Source: Stappia sp. MMSF_3263
GTDB taxonomy: Bacteria > Pseudomonadota > Alphaproteobacteria > Rhizobiales > Stappiaceae
Length of the DNA: 64,000 nt
Assembly: GCF_030733745.1 (NCBI RefSeq)
Contig: NZ_JASHIK010000004.1
Location: forward strand, 186,001-250,000
Direction of reading: 5' to 3'
The position numbers and the translations under genes were made by a program. This document shows, one piece after another, positions 1 through 10,105 of the stretch (the stretch's first letter is position 1; each line of letters starts with the position of its first letter). Under the pieces are notes generated by a model that saw nothing but the letters and a program-made list of their open reading frames with translations, did no database searches and was not told the DNA's origin.

Positions 1-2
1 TC

Positions 3-1226
<1,224 letters not shown>

Positions 1227-1250
1227 CGAGACAGGGATCAGAGGCACGAC

Positions 1251-1658
1251 ATGGCAGGAGCATTCCAGTTCGAGCTCGTCTCTCCGGAGCGACTTCTTCT
1301 GTCCGAAGAGGCGACGATGGTCGTGGTGCCGGGGGCAGAGGGCGAATTCGGCATCATGGCCGGCCATGCTCCGATGATGTCCACCCTGCGACCGGGCGTC
1401 CTCAGGGTGTCCGGTGCAGCCGGCGACGATCAGGCCTATTATGTGCGTGGCGGGTTCGCCGAAGCCGGTCCCAAGGGACTGACGGTTCTTGCCGAGCACG
1501 CAATCGCGCTCAATGACCTCAACGCCGATGATCTGGCGCGCCAGATCAAGGAGGCCGAAGAGGACGTGACGGATGCCGACGATGATGCCACGCGCGAGAA
1601 GGCGGCGGTGCATCTCGCCCAGCTCCGCGATGTTCAGGCGGCGCTCGCTGCGGCCTGA
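1251..1658 (+). CDS. atpC: ATP synthase F1 subunit epsilon
   Basis: Small subunit of the F1 central stalk that couples rotation to catalysis and can inhibit ATP hydrolysis. The 135-residue product begins MAGAFQFELVSPERLLLSEEA, the usual N-terminal beta-sandwich opening. It contains the epsilon signature GAEGEFGIMAGHAPMMSTLRPG and ends in a short helical C-terminal domain. Length matches alphaproteobacterial AtpC. It is the last gene of the atp operon: a strong hairpin terminator follows within 40 bases. Confidence 0.96.
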   Translation: MAGAFQFELVSPERLLLSEEATMVVVPGAEGEFGIMAGHAPMMSTLRPGVLRVSGAAGDDQAYYVRGGFAEAGPKGLTVLAEHAIALNDLNADDLARQIKEAEEDVTDADDDATREKAAVHLAQLRDVQAALAAA

Positions 1659-1694
1659 CCCTTGCGAGGGCCAATCTTCGGCTTGCGGATATCA

Positions 1695-1722
1695 GGGGCG
1701 CCCTACCGGGCGCCCCTTTTTT
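1695..1722 (+). terminator. Rho-independent terminator of the atp operon
   Basis: A perfect 9-bp inverted repeat (GGGGCGCCC, loop TACC, GGGCGCCCC) is followed by six T residues, starting 37 bases after the atpC stop. It closes the atp operon and separates it from the alkB-like gene. Confidence 0.9.
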
Positions 1723-1819
1723 GTCCAGACCTGGCCAAACGGAAGCCACGCGGTCCCGATTGAAAGCGGATGCGAAAACGGGTGGACATCGCTCGCATGC
1801 ATCCCGCATCGTTCAGTCA

Positions 1820-2482
1820 ATGAGCAACGCCGCATCATCCGCATTCGCCTCCTCCACTGGTCGCCCCGCGGCGCCGGAGGGATTTCGCGTGCTTCCCGGC
1901 CGGCTCGACCGTGCGGCGCAGGAAAGCCTCCTGGGGGAAGTTCGCGCGGTCGTCGCGGAGGCTCCGCTGTTCACACCGGAAATGCCGCGCAGCGGTAAAC
2001 CGTTCTCCGTCCGGATGACGAATTGCGGACCGTTGGGTTGGGTGTCGGACCGTGGCGGCTACCGCTATCAGGCGACACACCCGGTGAAGGGCACACCCTG
2101 GCCGGCCATGCCGCAAAGCCTGCTGGCACTGTGGCGCGAGCTTGCGCCCGATGCGCCGGATCCCGAGGCCTGCCTCGTGAACTTCTATGCGCCGGGCGCA
2201 CGGCTTGGCCTGCACCAGGACCGGGACGAGGAAACGTTCGACGCGCCGGTCGTCTCGGTCTCGCTCGGAGCGACCGGCCTGTTCCGTATCGGGGGGCTGG
2301 CGCGACGAGATCCCACTCGCTCGTTGCGTCTTGCATCGGGCGATGTTGTCATGCTCGCCGGCACGGCCCGGCTGGCCTATCACGGCATCGACCGGATCCT
2401 GCCGGGGACTTCGACGCTGCTGCGCGATGACGGCCGTATCAACCTGACGCTGCGCCGGGTGACCTCGCTTTCCGCGTCCTGA
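1820..2482 (+). CDS. alkB: AlkB-like Fe(II)/2-oxoglutarate dioxygenase
   Basis: Predicted oxidative demethylase that repairs N-alkylated bases in DNA or RNA using Fe(II), O2 and 2-oxoglutarate. The 220-residue protein has the iron-binding HxD pair in LHQDRDEE, a second histidine in AYHGIDR, and the 2-oxoglutarate-binding arginine region RINLTLRR near the C terminus. The motif LVNFYAPGARLGLHQD is characteristic of AlkB. The frame is open from 1721, but that point overlaps the atp terminator tail; ATG 1820 starts just before the conserved part and is preferred, although its ribosome binding site is weak. No ada or other repair gene is adjacent. It could be an AlkB paralogue with RNA or protein substrates. 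Confidence 0.88.
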   Translation: MSNAASSAFASSTGRPAAPEGFRVLPGRLDRAAQESLLGEVRAVVAEAPLFTPEMPRSGKPFSVRMTNCGPLGWVSDRGGYRYQATHPVKGTPWPAMPQSLLALWRELAPDAPDPEACLVNFYAPGARLGLHQDRDEETFDAPVVSVSLGATGLFRIGGLARRDPTRSLRLASGDVVMLAGTARLAYHGIDRILPGTSTLLRDDGRINLTLRRVTSLSAS

Positions 2483-2525
2483 TCCCCGCCTCTCGGCGGC
2501 AGTGCGGTACGCGACCCGCGTTCCT

Positions 2526-4085
2526 TCATCGCTGATCAGGAGAGCCGCCCAGCACCCTTGCGCAGACGAGAACGAGTATCGCGGCACCGACGGCCGCTCC
2601 CGCGGCGGAGACGCTCATTCCGCAGGTGAACGCGGTTCTTGCCTCATCAACGAGGTCCGTCGACATCGCCGGTGTCGCCGCTGTTGCCGCCCACAGGCTC
2701 TCCGTCAAGGCGGCTGAGAGGTCCCGCGGAAAGGTGTCCGGCATGCGTGCGAGGATCTCGTGGCGGTAGACCGCGGTCGTCAAGCTGCCGAAGAGCGCCA
2801 CGCCGACAGCAAGGCCAAGCTCCTGCACGGTTTCGGTCATGGCCGAGGCCGATCCGGCCTTCTCCCGCGGCGCGGCGCTGACCACCAGATCGGTGCCGAG
2901 CGCGGCGATCGTGCCCAGTCCGAGATAGATCAGGGCGTAGCCGCTCAGGACCAGCGCAAGACCCGGGACCCAGGCGACGAAGGCGACCAGCAGGTACCCG
3001 ACCGCCGAGGATGCCAGCGCTCCGGCCATTACATAGCCGGGGCGTATATGACGCGCCAACAGAGGCGCACCAACGCCGGCCGCGATCATCAACAGGGCAG
3101 GCGGTCCCATCCAAAGTCCGGCCGTGACCGGGGCAAGGCCCAGGACCAGTTGCAGATACTGTGTGACCAGCAGCATCGCCCCACCAACGCCAACCAGCCC
3201 AAACAGCAGGACGGCCAGCGCGGCGGTGAAGCTTCTATTGCCGAACAGGCGGATGTCGAGCAGGGGGTCGGTCAGGTTGCGCTGACGCTTGGCGAAGATC
3301 AGGCCAAACCCGAGCCCGGCCGCCAGGATCAAAAGAGAAAACGACGACAAGCCCGTTTCGGCGCTTTTCTTGACGAAGAACACAATCGGAAGAATCGCGG
3401 CCAGGGACAGTGCCACGCTGGTCGGATCGAGCCGCCCGCGCGTCGGTGCCCGGTACTCGGGCAACAGAAAAGGCGCGGCCATCAGCACGATCGCGACGAT
3501 CGGCACGGCGACGAGAAACGCCGCCCCCCACCAGAACTGTTGCAGAAGTGCGCCGCCGACGAGCGGGCCAACGGCCATGCCTAGGCCGAACATTGTGGCC
3601 CATATCCCGAATGCCAGGCCCCGCTGCCCTGCATCGCGAAACATGTTGCTGATCAGCGCGAGCGTCGATGGCATCAGGGTCGCGCCGGCCACGCCGAGCG
3701 CTGCACGGGCGGCAATCAGGATGTTGGCTGACGGCGAGAATGCGGCCAGAACGGAGGCAAGGCCAAAGGCGAGGGCTCCGATCATCAGCAGCCGTCGCCG
3801 CCCGATCCGGTCGCCCAACGAGCCCATTGTGATCAGCAGCCCCGCGATCATGAAGCCGTAGGCGTCCATGATCCACAGGGCCTGGGTGGTGCTGGGCTGG
3901 AGATCCTCGGCCAGCGCCGGCAGGGCGAGATAGAGCAACGTGACATCCAGCCCGAGCAGCGCGGTCGGCAGAGCGAGCACCGCAAGGCCGCCCCATTCCC
4001 TGGCCCCGGCCCGCCTGGGGATGCGGTGGTTCGTGACGGGCTGATTTGACGTTCGAGGGCGATCCTGATCGGTGTCGGTTGACAT
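2526..4085 (-). CDS. MFS drug efflux transporter, DHA2 / 14-helix type
   Basis: Predicted inner-membrane, proton-driven exporter of the SmvA/QacA-like major facilitator group. The 519-residue protein is almost entirely hydrophobic segments, with room for 14 transmembrane helices. It contains LGDRIGRRRLLMIG between helices 2 and 3 (motif A) and the first-helix segment LDVTLLYLALPALAEDL typical of DHA2 pumps. ATG 4085 has an excellent upstream AAGGAGG; an in-frame start 51 bases earlier lacks this. It is divergent from an XRE-type regulator gene 87 bases away, the usual layout for a locally controlled efflux pump. The substrate is unknown; quaternary ammonium compounds or dyes are family precedents only. 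Confidence 0.88.
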   Translation of the reverse strand: MSTDTDQDRPRTSNQPVTNHRIPRRAGAREWGGLAVLALPTALLGLDVTLLYLALPALAEDLQPSTTQALWIMDAYGFMIAGLLITMGSLGDRIGRRRLLMIGALAFGLASVLAAFSPSANILIAARAALGVAGATLMPSTLALISNMFRDAGQRGLAFGIWATMFGLGMAVGPLVGGALLQQFWWGAAFLVAVPIVAIVLMAAPFLLPEYRAPTRGRLDPTSVALSLAAILPIVFFVKKSAETGLSSFSLLILAAGLGFGLIFAKRQRNLTDPLLDIRLFGNRSFTAALAVLLFGLVGVGGAMLLVTQYLQLVLGLAPVTAGLWMGPPALLMIAAGVGAPLLARHIRPGYVMAGALASSAVGYLLVAFVAWVPGLALVLSGYALIYLGLGTIAALGTDLVVSAAPREKAGSASAMTETVQELGLAVGVALFGSLTTAVYRHEILARMPDTFPRDLSAALTESLWAATAATPAMSTDLVDEARTAFTCGMSVSAAGAAVGAAILVLVCARVLGGSPDQR

Positions 4086-4172
4086 GCTGCCTCCTTGTGT
4101 TGGCAGCACATATGCCCCAATTTGATAGAGGTACAATTTTGCAGTTTATTCTATTACTAAAGGTAACACGAC
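4086..4172. promoter_or_regulatory. Divergent promoter/operator region between MFS pump and regulator
   Basis: This 87-bp spacer is markedly AT-rich against a GC-rich background. It contains two direct copies of CAATTT (4118-4123 and 4134-4139), 16 bases apart, and the inverted pair TTG at 4122-4124 and CAA at 4134-4136. A loose plus-strand promoter can be drawn (TTGATA 4122-4127 with a T/A-rich -10 near 4145-4152). The divergent regulator is the likely ligand of this region; that is inference. Confidence 0.45.
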
Positions 4173-5030
4173 ATGCCGCCTCGATCCCTTGAACGCAGTC
4201 GCACGGATCTTGCCGACTTCCTGCGCCAGCGCCGGGAACGGCTGCTACCCGCCGATCTCGGCCTGCCGCCGGGAAAACGCAGGCGAACGCCGGGCCTGCG
4301 CCGCGAGGAGGTTGCCGTCCTGGCTGGCGTCGGTCTCACCTGGTACACATGGCTTGAGCAGGGGCGGGACATCGGCGTATCCGAGGATTTTCTCCTGAGA
4401 CTGGCCAAGGTTCTGAAACTGGACGATGCCGACTGTGGTCATCTGTTCATGCTGGCGCATGGCCGCCCGCCGCGTGCCGAAGCCTATCGCTGGCCGGGGA
4501 TTCGTCCGCGTGTGCAGCAATTGATGGACGAGATGGCGGATCGGCCGTCCTGTGTTCTCAATCTGCGCTGGGACATCATCGCCTGGAATGACGAGGCTGA
4601 CCGGCTGTTCGGCCTTGCTCGCCGGGACCCGGCGGGCCGCAACATGCTTCGAATGACGTTTGCGGATCCGGAGTTTCGCCGCCGTCTTCCCTCATGGCAC
4701 GACGAAGCGCCGGGTCTTGTCGAAGCCCTGCGGCGCGACTTTGCCCTGGTGGCCGAAGACGCCGGCATGCGCGAATTCGTGGATGACCTTGCCCGGGTCT
4801 CCCCCGACTTTCGGAAATGGTGGGGCAAGGCGCAGGATTGCCCGGCCTGCCGCGGGCCTGCGACCATCCTCGACAATGGCCGCGAACGACGGTTCGACCA
4901 GGAAGTGCTGATCGTCGACGAGTACCGGCATCTGCGCATGGTCGTTTATTTCGAAACGGATGGGACCGAAAATCTAACGGCAGGCCGGGGCGGTCCACCG
5001 GAACGCCCGCGTTCCGGGTTTTCGGGGTAG
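4173..5030 (+). CDS. XRE-family regulator with MmyB-type C-terminal domain
   Basis: Cytoplasmic DNA-binding regulator of 285 residues. The N terminus (about residues 10-90) is a Cro/C1-type helix-turn-helix opening with the family hallmark LADFLRQRRERLLPADLGLP, then RRTPGLRREEVAVLAGVGLTWYTWLEQGR. The rest (about 100-265) matches the MmyB-like ligand-binding domain, with the pattern NLRWDIIAWNDEADRLFG and WHDEAPGLVEALR. Members of this family often repress a divergent dehydrogenase or transporter in response to small lipophilic ligands. Here the divergent neighbour is an MFS pump, so local control of efflux is the simplest reading. Confidence 0.88.
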   Translation: MPPRSLERSRTDLADFLRQRRERLLPADLGLPPGKRRRTPGLRREEVAVLAGVGLTWYTWLEQGRDIGVSEDFLLRLAKVLKLDDADCGHLFMLAHGRPPRAEAYRWPGIRPRVQQLMDEMADRPSCVLNLRWDIIAWNDEADRLFGLARRDPAGRNMLRMTFADPEFRRRLPSWHDEAPGLVEALRRDFALVAEDAGMREFVDDLARVSPDFRKWWGKAQDCPACRGPATILDNGRERRFDQEVLIVDEYRHLRMVVYFETDGTENLTAGRGGPPERPRSGFSG

Positions 5031-5079
5031 GGCCGATCCGGGACCCTTCAGTTTGGCGGGCCGCAGACTCGCTCGCGTC

Positions 5080-6648
5080 CTATCCCAGGACCGCGATGGC
5101 CAACAGCGCCGCTATCACCCACAGGGCCAGTCTGCCCGAACGCGTGTATCGCGCCTCCGCCCGCCCGATTGCCTCGGCAGTGGCCGCGTCAAAGCGCAGG
5201 CCCTTTTCGGTCATGGCCTCGAGCTCGGCGGAAAGGCGGGTGGCCCGGTCGGCAAGCAGCGGCAGGTCGGCTGCCAGCCGTCCGAGGGCGGCAAGGCCTG
5301 TTGCGGCATCCTGCAGGCGGCCGGCGGGACCCAGGTTCCGCTCGATCCAGCCGCGCACGACCGGCTCGGCCGTATGCCACATGTCGAGATGCGGGTTGAG
5401 CGTGCGCGCCACGCCCTCGACCACGACCATGGTCTTTTGCAGCATGATCAGCTGCGTCTGCGTCCGCATGTTGAAGAGTTCCGTGACCTCCAGCAGCTGC
5501 GTCAGAAGGCGTGCCATGGAGATTTCCGAGGCGTCGTGGCCGTGGATCGGCTCGCCGATGGCACGGATCGCCTGCGCGAACACATCCACGTCCTGATCGG
5601 CGGGAACGTAGCCGGCCTCGAAGTGAACCTCGGCCACGCGCCGGTAGTCGCGTGTGATGAAGCCGAACAGAATCTCCGCCAGGAAGCGGCGCTCGGCCCG
5701 GCCAAGACGTCCGGTGATGCCGAAATCGACGGCAACCAGCGTGCCGTCCGGCTCCAGGAACAGGTTTCCCTGGTGCATGTCTGCGTGGAAGAAGCCGTCC
5801 CTGACCGCGTGACGCAGGAAGGACTGGATGATGTTGGCGCCGATCGCCGGCAGGTCGTGGCCATCGGCCGCAATCCCGGCCACGTCGGAGAGCTTGCGGC
5901 CAGAAATCCATTCCATCGTCAGCACGGCCTTGGCGGTGCGGGGCCAATCGACAGCCGGCACACGGAAGCCCGGATCGTCCTGGGTGTTCTCGCCCATTTC
6001 CGAAAGCGCTGCGGCCTCGAGACGGAAGTCCATCTCCAGTTCGACGGAACGCGCCAGTGTGTCGACAACGGCGACCGGCCGAAGGCGACGGGAGGGCGGA
6101 TGCAGCCGCTCGATCAGCCGTGCGATCAGGTAGTAGCTCTTGAGATCCCGCCGGAACCGTTCGGCGACACCCGGGCGCAGCACCTTGACCGCGACCTTGC
6201 GCCGGGTTCCGTCCGCGGCCTCGATTTCGGCCGGGTGAACCTGTGCGATTGACGCCGCGGCGACCGGCGGCTCGAAGCTTGCATAGATTTCCTCGACCGG
6301 GCGACCGAGCTGCTCGCGCACCACACGGCGGGCCTCGTCCATGCCGAAGGGAGGGATCTGGTCCTGCAGAGCCGTCAGGTCCGATGCGATGTCGCGGCCG
6401 ACAACATCCGGGCGGGTGGCAAGGAACTGTCCGAGTTTCACGTAGGACGGGCCAAGCCGGACCAGGGCATCGGACAGCCGCTTGTCCGCGGCCTTGTGGC
6501 GGACGGAGCGGCGCTCCAGCACGCGCACGATCCGCAGGGCGATTCTCTGCGCCGGCGGGAGGTCGGGCAGATCGACAATGCCGAAGACGCCTTCGCGGGC
6601 CATGACGAAACCGGCGCGGGCAAGGCGGATAAGGGATCCGACGGGCAT
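5080..6648 (-). CDS. ubiB: Ubiquinone biosynthesis regulatory kinase-like protein UbiB
   Basis: Atypical ADCK/UbiB-family ATPase needed for ubiquinone synthesis at the inner membrane; older annotations call it 2-polyprenylphenol 6-hydroxylase. The 522-residue protein has the defining KxGQ motif (YVKLGQFLATRPD), the alanine-rich AAASIAQVH nucleotide loop, the catalytic-like segment HADMHQGNLF and the DFG-like VDFGITGRL. The C terminus ends in a hydrophobic membrane segment (LALWVIAALLAIAVLG). The start at 6648 lies 7 bases after the ubiE stop, so ubiE-ubiB form an operon. It converges on the XRE regulator with a 49-base gap. Confidence 0.95.
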   Translation of the reverse strand: MPVGSLIRLARAGFVMAREGVFGIVDLPDLPPAQRIALRIVRVLERRSVRHKAADKRLSDALVRLGPSYVKLGQFLATRPDVVGRDIASDLTALQDQIPPFGMDEARRVVREQLGRPVEEIYASFEPPVAAASIAQVHPAEIEAADGTRRKVAVKVLRPGVAERFRRDLKSYYLIARLIERLHPPSRRLRPVAVVDTLARSVELEMDFRLEAAALSEMGENTQDDPGFRVPAVDWPRTAKAVLTMEWISGRKLSDVAGIAADGHDLPAIGANIIQSFLRHAVRDGFFHADMHQGNLFLEPDGTLVAVDFGITGRLGRAERRFLAEILFGFITRDYRRVAEVHFEAGYVPADQDVDVFAQAIRAIGEPIHGHDASEISMARLLTQLLEVTELFNMRTQTQLIMLQKTMVVVEGVARTLNPHLDMWHTAEPVVRGWIERNLGPAGRLQDAATGLAALGRLAADLPLLADRATRLSAELEAMTEKGLRFDAATAEAIGRAEARYTRSGRLALWVIAALLAIAVLG

Positions 6649-6655
6649 CGGCGCC

Positions 6656-7453
6656 TCAGATCGCCCAGCCGGAATGCAGGCAGGCGATGCCGCCGGAATA
6701 GTTCCGGTGGTCGACGCGCGAGAAACCGGCTTCGCGTATCATGTCGGCAAAACGCTCCTGATTGGGAAACTTGCGGATCGACTCCACCAGATAGCGATAG
6801 GGTTCTCCATCGCCGGTGACGAGCCGGCCCATGGCGGGAATGGCGTTGAAGGAGAAGGCGTCATAGATCCGGTCCAGGCCGGCGACGTCGACCTGGCTGA
6901 ACTCCAGGCACAGGAAGCGACCGCCGCGCTTGAGCACGCGACGCGCCTCGGTCAGCGCCTTGTCGATGCGGGGCACGTTGCGGATGCCGAAGGCGATCGT
7001 GTAGGCATCGAAGGACCGGTCGGGAAACGGAAGGTCCTCGGCATTGCCCTCCACGAAGCGCAAGCGATCCGAAAGCCCCGCCTTTTCGGCGCGCGTCTGC
7101 CCCACCTGAAGCATCGAACCGTTGATGTCGCAAACGACGGCGTTCGTCTGTGCCCCGCCGCGCGTGACGATGCGGGTCGCGACATCGCCGGTGCCGCCGG
7201 CGACGTCCAGCACGCGAAAGGCGCGCGTGTTCGAGCGTGGCGGCGCAAGGCTGGAGACCATCGCGTCCTTCCACAGGCGGTGCAGCCCGCCCGACATGAG
7301 GTCGTTCATCAGGTCGTAGCGGTTGGCGACCTGGTGAAACACGTCATTCACGAGGGGTTGTTTTTCACCGTTCTCGACCGTGCGGAAGCCGAAGCTTGTC
7401 GCCATTTCCGGGCCGTGGGTACGCGCCCGGTCGCTGTCCATGCGTCCCGACAT
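6656..7453 (-). CDS. ubiE: Demethylmenaquinone/2-methoxy-6-polyprenyl-1,4-benzoquinol methyltransferase
   Basis: S-adenosylmethionine-dependent C-methyltransferase of ubiquinone (and menaquinone) synthesis. The 265-residue protein has the UbiE opening [30 protein letters not shown], methyltransferase motif [11 protein letters not shown], and the post-motif segment FAFGIRNV-like [16 protein letters not shown]. The C terminus [14 protein letters not shown] is the family ending. A GGAG sequence precedes the start at 7453. It is the first gene of the ubiE-ubiB operon and is divergent from mutM, the conserved alphaproteobacterial arrangement. Confidence 0.96.
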   Translation of the reverse strand: MSGRMDSDRARTHGPEMATSFGFRTVENGEKQPLVNDVFHQVANRYDLMNDLMSGGLHRLWKDAMVSSLAPPRSNTRAFRVLDVAGGTGDVATRIVTRGGAQTNAVVCDINGSMLQVGQTRAEKAGLSDRLRFVEGNAEDLPFPDRSFDAYTIAFGIRNVPRIDKALTEARRVLKRGGRFLCLEFSQVDVAGLDRIYDAFSFNAIPAMGRLVTGDGEPYRYLVESIRKFPNQERFADMIREAGFSRVDHRNYSGGIACLHSGWAI

Positions 7454-7682
7454 CTGCCTCTCCGTGCGGTTCGTTTTCGCTTGCTGAGGCTTGGCTTACA
7501 GCATTTCCGGAGAGAGGTCACGGGCGCGGATCGGCGCAGGTCCGGTTCGTGTGGTCGCAGGTTCGAAAAGGTCGCCGACCACGATCACTTCCCTCCGAAT
7601 TGCCGGATGGCGGCAGCATGTCGATTGACGCCGCCTGCCGTTGCCTGCAAGCAGGGTCCGGACAGGTCAACTGGAGCCAGAG

Positions 7683-8600
7683 ATGCCGGAACTTCCCGAG
7701 GTAGAAACCGTTCGGCGCGGCCTTGCGCCGGTCATGGAGGGAGCGGTCATCCGCGACGTCATGCTGCGGCGTGCGGATCTCCGCTTTCCGTTCCCGGAGG
7801 ATTTCAGCTCGCGGATTGCCGGCCGCAGGGTTGTCGCGATGGGGCGGCGGGCAAAATACCTGCTTGCCGATCTCGAGGGCGGCATGGTCGTCGTGATGCA
7901 TCTGGGCATGTCCGGCGCCTTTCGCATCGAGCGGGTCGTGGAGGGTGGAGACAAGCCGTCCCCAGCGACGATTGCAGGCGAGATGTTCCGCTATCCGCGG
8001 TCCGAAAACCGCACGCATGACCATGTCGTGTTCAGCCTCGACGAGGCCGTGGGCACCAACATGCGGATTGTCTATAACGACCCGCGCCGCTTCGGCTTCA
8101 TGACGCTTGTCCCGCGTGATGCGCTCGACCAGCATCCCTATTTTGTCAATCTGGGACTGGAACCGACGGGCAATGCGCTTGATGCGGCGCATCTCGCCTC
8201 GGTGCTTCAGGGCAAGATTGCCCCCCTGAAGGCTGCGCTTCTCGATCAGCGCAATATTGCCGGTCTCGGCAACATCTATGTCTGTGAGGCCTTGCACCGG
8301 GCCGGTTTGTCGCCGCGTCGCGCGTCCGGCACGCTGGTGACCGGGCAGGGGCGTCCCGGCGCGGGTGCGGTCCGGCTGGCCACGTCGATCAGGGAGGTGA
8401 TCGATGCGGCCATTGCCGCCGGCGGCTCGACCCTGCGGGACCATCGTCAGGCGGACGGGGAACTCGGCTATTTCCAGCACTCCTTCCTTGTCTACGGGCG
8501 CGAGGGCGAGGCCTGCCCGCGATCGGGCTGCCGGGGAACGGTCGCGCGTATCACCCAGTCGGGACGTTCGACCTTCTTCTGCCCGCAGTGCCAGCGCTAG
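7683..8600 (+). CDS. mutM: Formamidopyrimidine-DNA glycosylase (8-oxoguanine glycosylase/AP lyase)
   Basis: Base-excision repair enzyme that removes 8-oxoguanine and formamidopyrimidines and cleaves the abasic site. The start is fixed at ATG 7683 because the mature enzyme needs proline as its N-terminal nucleophile: translation gives [14 protein letters not shown]. In-frame codons upstream (from 7641) are therefore not used. The C terminus carries the zinc finger, with cysteines in CPRSGC and CPQCQR. Length is 305 residues, slightly above the usual 270-290. It is divergent from ubiE and upstream of a crotonase and rpsT. Confidence 0.97.
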   Translation: MPELPEVETVRRGLAPVMEGAVIRDVMLRRADLRFPFPEDFSSRIAGRRVVAMGRRAKYLLADLEGGMVVVMHLGMSGAFRIERVVEGGDKPSPATIAGEMFRYPRSENRTHDHVVFSLDEAVGTNMRIVYNDPRRFGFMTLVPRDALDQHPYFVNLGLEPTGNALDAAHLASVLQGKIAPLKAALLDQRNIAGLGNIYVCEALHRAGLSPRRASGTLVTGQGRPGAGAVRLATSIREVIDAAIAAGGSTLRDHRQADGELGYFQHSFLVYGREGEACPRSGCRGTVARITQSGRSTFFCPQCQR

Positions 8601-8736
8601 ACTACGCCGCGGCATGCCGGCCGAGGACCGGTGCGCTGCGGGGTTTGCCCGGTTGCGGCCGATGGCCGCTTCGGCTACCCCTTGAGCCGCGAAGACGGCG
8701 CCGCCCTCCGGCGCTGCTCCATCTCCGGGAGGTCCC

Positions 8737-9510
8737 ATGGGATACGAGAATATTCGGGTCGAGAAGCGCGGGCGCGTAGCGCTTGTCACGCTCAACCGGC
8801 CGAAGGCGTTGAACGCCCTGAATTCCGAGCTGATTGCCGAGCTCAATGCCGCCCTGGCGCTGTTTGAAAGCGACGACAAGGTGGGCTGCGTGGTGCTTAC
8901 CGGATCGGAAAAGGCCTTCGCTGCAGGCGCCGACATCAAGGAGATGAGTTCTCTTTCCTTCGTCGAGGCCTACAAGACCGATTTCATCACCTCCTGGGAT
9001 CAGGTCTCCCGTTTCCGCAAGCCGATCATCGCCGCGGTCGCCGGCTATGCGCTTGGCGGCGGGTGCGAACTGGCGATGATGTGCGACTTCATTCTCGCTG
9101 CCGACAATGCCAAGTTCGGTCAGCCCGAGATCACCCTTGGGGTGATGCCCGGCGCCGGGGGCACCCAGCGACTGACCCGTTTCGTGGGCAAGTCCAAGGC
9201 CATGGAAATGTGCCTGACGGGCCGCATGATGGATGCCGAAGAGGCGGAGCGTTCCGGGCTTGCCAGTCGGGTGGTGCCGCTCTCCGATCTTGTCGACGAG
9301 GCCTTGAAGGTCGCGGAGAAGATTGCCGACTTCTCCCTGCCCATCGCCATGATGACCAAGGAAAGCGTCAATCGCGCCTACGAGACGACGCTCGCCGAAG
9401 GCGTGCGCTTCGAGCGTCGGCTGTTCCACTCCATGTTTGCGACTGACGACCAGACCGAAGGCATGGCCGCTTTCGTCGAGAAGCGTGCGCCGCAGTTCAG
9501 GAACAGCTAG
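8737..9510 (+). CDS. Enoyl-CoA hydratase / crotonase family protein
   Basis: Cytoplasmic crotonase-fold enzyme of 257 residues, predicted to hydrate trans-2-enoyl-CoA in fatty acid or amino acid breakdown. The two oxyanion-hole segments are present ([12 protein letters not shown] and [15 protein letters not shown]). The two catalytic acids typical of true hydratases are plausible: E in [19 protein letters not shown], with the second glutamate about 20 residues earlier in the GGGCELAMM segment. GGGAGGT precedes the ATG at 8737. Its place between mutM and rpsT is conserved in rhizobial genomes. The exact substrate cannot be read from the sequence. Confidence 0.93.
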   Translation: MGYENIRVEKRGRVALVTLNRPKALNALNSELIAELNAALALFESDDKVGCVVLTGSEKAFAAGADIKEMSSLSFVEAYKTDFITSWDQVSRFRKPIIAAVAGYALGGGCELAMMCDFILAADNAKFGQPEITLGVMPGAGGTQRLTRFVGKSKAMEMCLTGRMMDAEEAERSGLASRVVPLSDLVDEALKVAEKIADFSLPIAMMTKESVNRAYETTLAEGVRFERRLFHSMFATDDQTEGMAAFVEKRAPQFRNS

Positions 9511-9647
9511 CGCCGTTTCCGGATCGGGGGGCACTTGGATGCCCGTTGCAGCCGGTGCGTGGGGTCTATGATCCGTCGCACCATGCCGCCCCCGTGCGGC
9601 TGGGAGCCATTCCGAGCCACTTTGCCTCGAAGATTGCGAGTTTCGCG

Positions 9648-9676
9648 TTGACGGGGCGCGGCCGGCAGCCTATAAC
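9648..9676 (+). promoter_or_regulatory. Sigma-70-type promoter of rpsT
   Basis: TTGACG (9648-9653) is separated by exactly 17 bases from TATAAC (9671-9676). The predicted transcript starts near 9683, leaving a leader of roughly 105 bases before rpsT. No other promoter-like pair was found in the 277-base gap after the crotonase gene. Confidence 0.75.
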
Positions 9677-9787
9677 CCAGCCGACCGGTGGCGGCTCGTT
9701 CCGCCGCCGCTTTCGTTTGACCGGGGTGACATCTGGCGCCTCGATCGCGACGAGCCAGAATGATCACGTAACGCATCAGGACAAAAT

Positions 9788-10054
9788 ATGGCCAACACCC
9801 CTTCGGCCAAGAAGGCGGCGCGCAAGATTGAGCGCCGCACGGCCATCAACAAGGCCCGCCGCAGCCGAGTGCGGTCGCACCTGCGCAAGGTCGAGGAAGC
9901 GATTGCTTCCGGCGATCAGGCGGCGGCGAACCAGGCGCTCCAGGCGGCCCAGCCCGAACTCATGCGGGCGGTAACCAAGGGCGTTGTTCATCGCAATACG
10001 GCGTCGCGGAAGATTTCTCGCCTGAGCGCGCGGATCAAGTCGCTCGGCGCGTAG
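9788..10054 (+). CDS. rpsT: 30S ribosomal protein S20
   Basis: Primary-binding small-subunit protein, 88 residues, strongly basic and helical. It opens [21 protein letters not shown] and includes the S20 core [21 protein letters not shown]. It has its own promoter upstream and a hairpin terminator 28 bases downstream, so it is a single-gene transcript. It lies directly before the dnaA leader, as in many Alphaproteobacteria. Confidence 0.98.
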   Translation: MANTPSAKKAARKIERRTAINKARRSRVRSHLRKVEEAIASGDQAAANQALQAAQPELMRAVTKGVVHRNTASRKISRLSARIKSLGA

Positions 10055-10082
10055 GTTTTCTACCCCGTCTGAACATTTGAAA

Positions 10083-10105
10083 CCCGGCCTTTTGGTCGGG
10101 TTTTT
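10083..10105 (+). terminator. Rho-independent terminator of rpsT
   Basis: Stem CCCGGCC / GGTCGGG around a TTTT loop (10083-10100, one G-T pair), followed by a T run from 10101. It ends the rpsT transcript before the dnaA leader. Confidence 0.85.
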
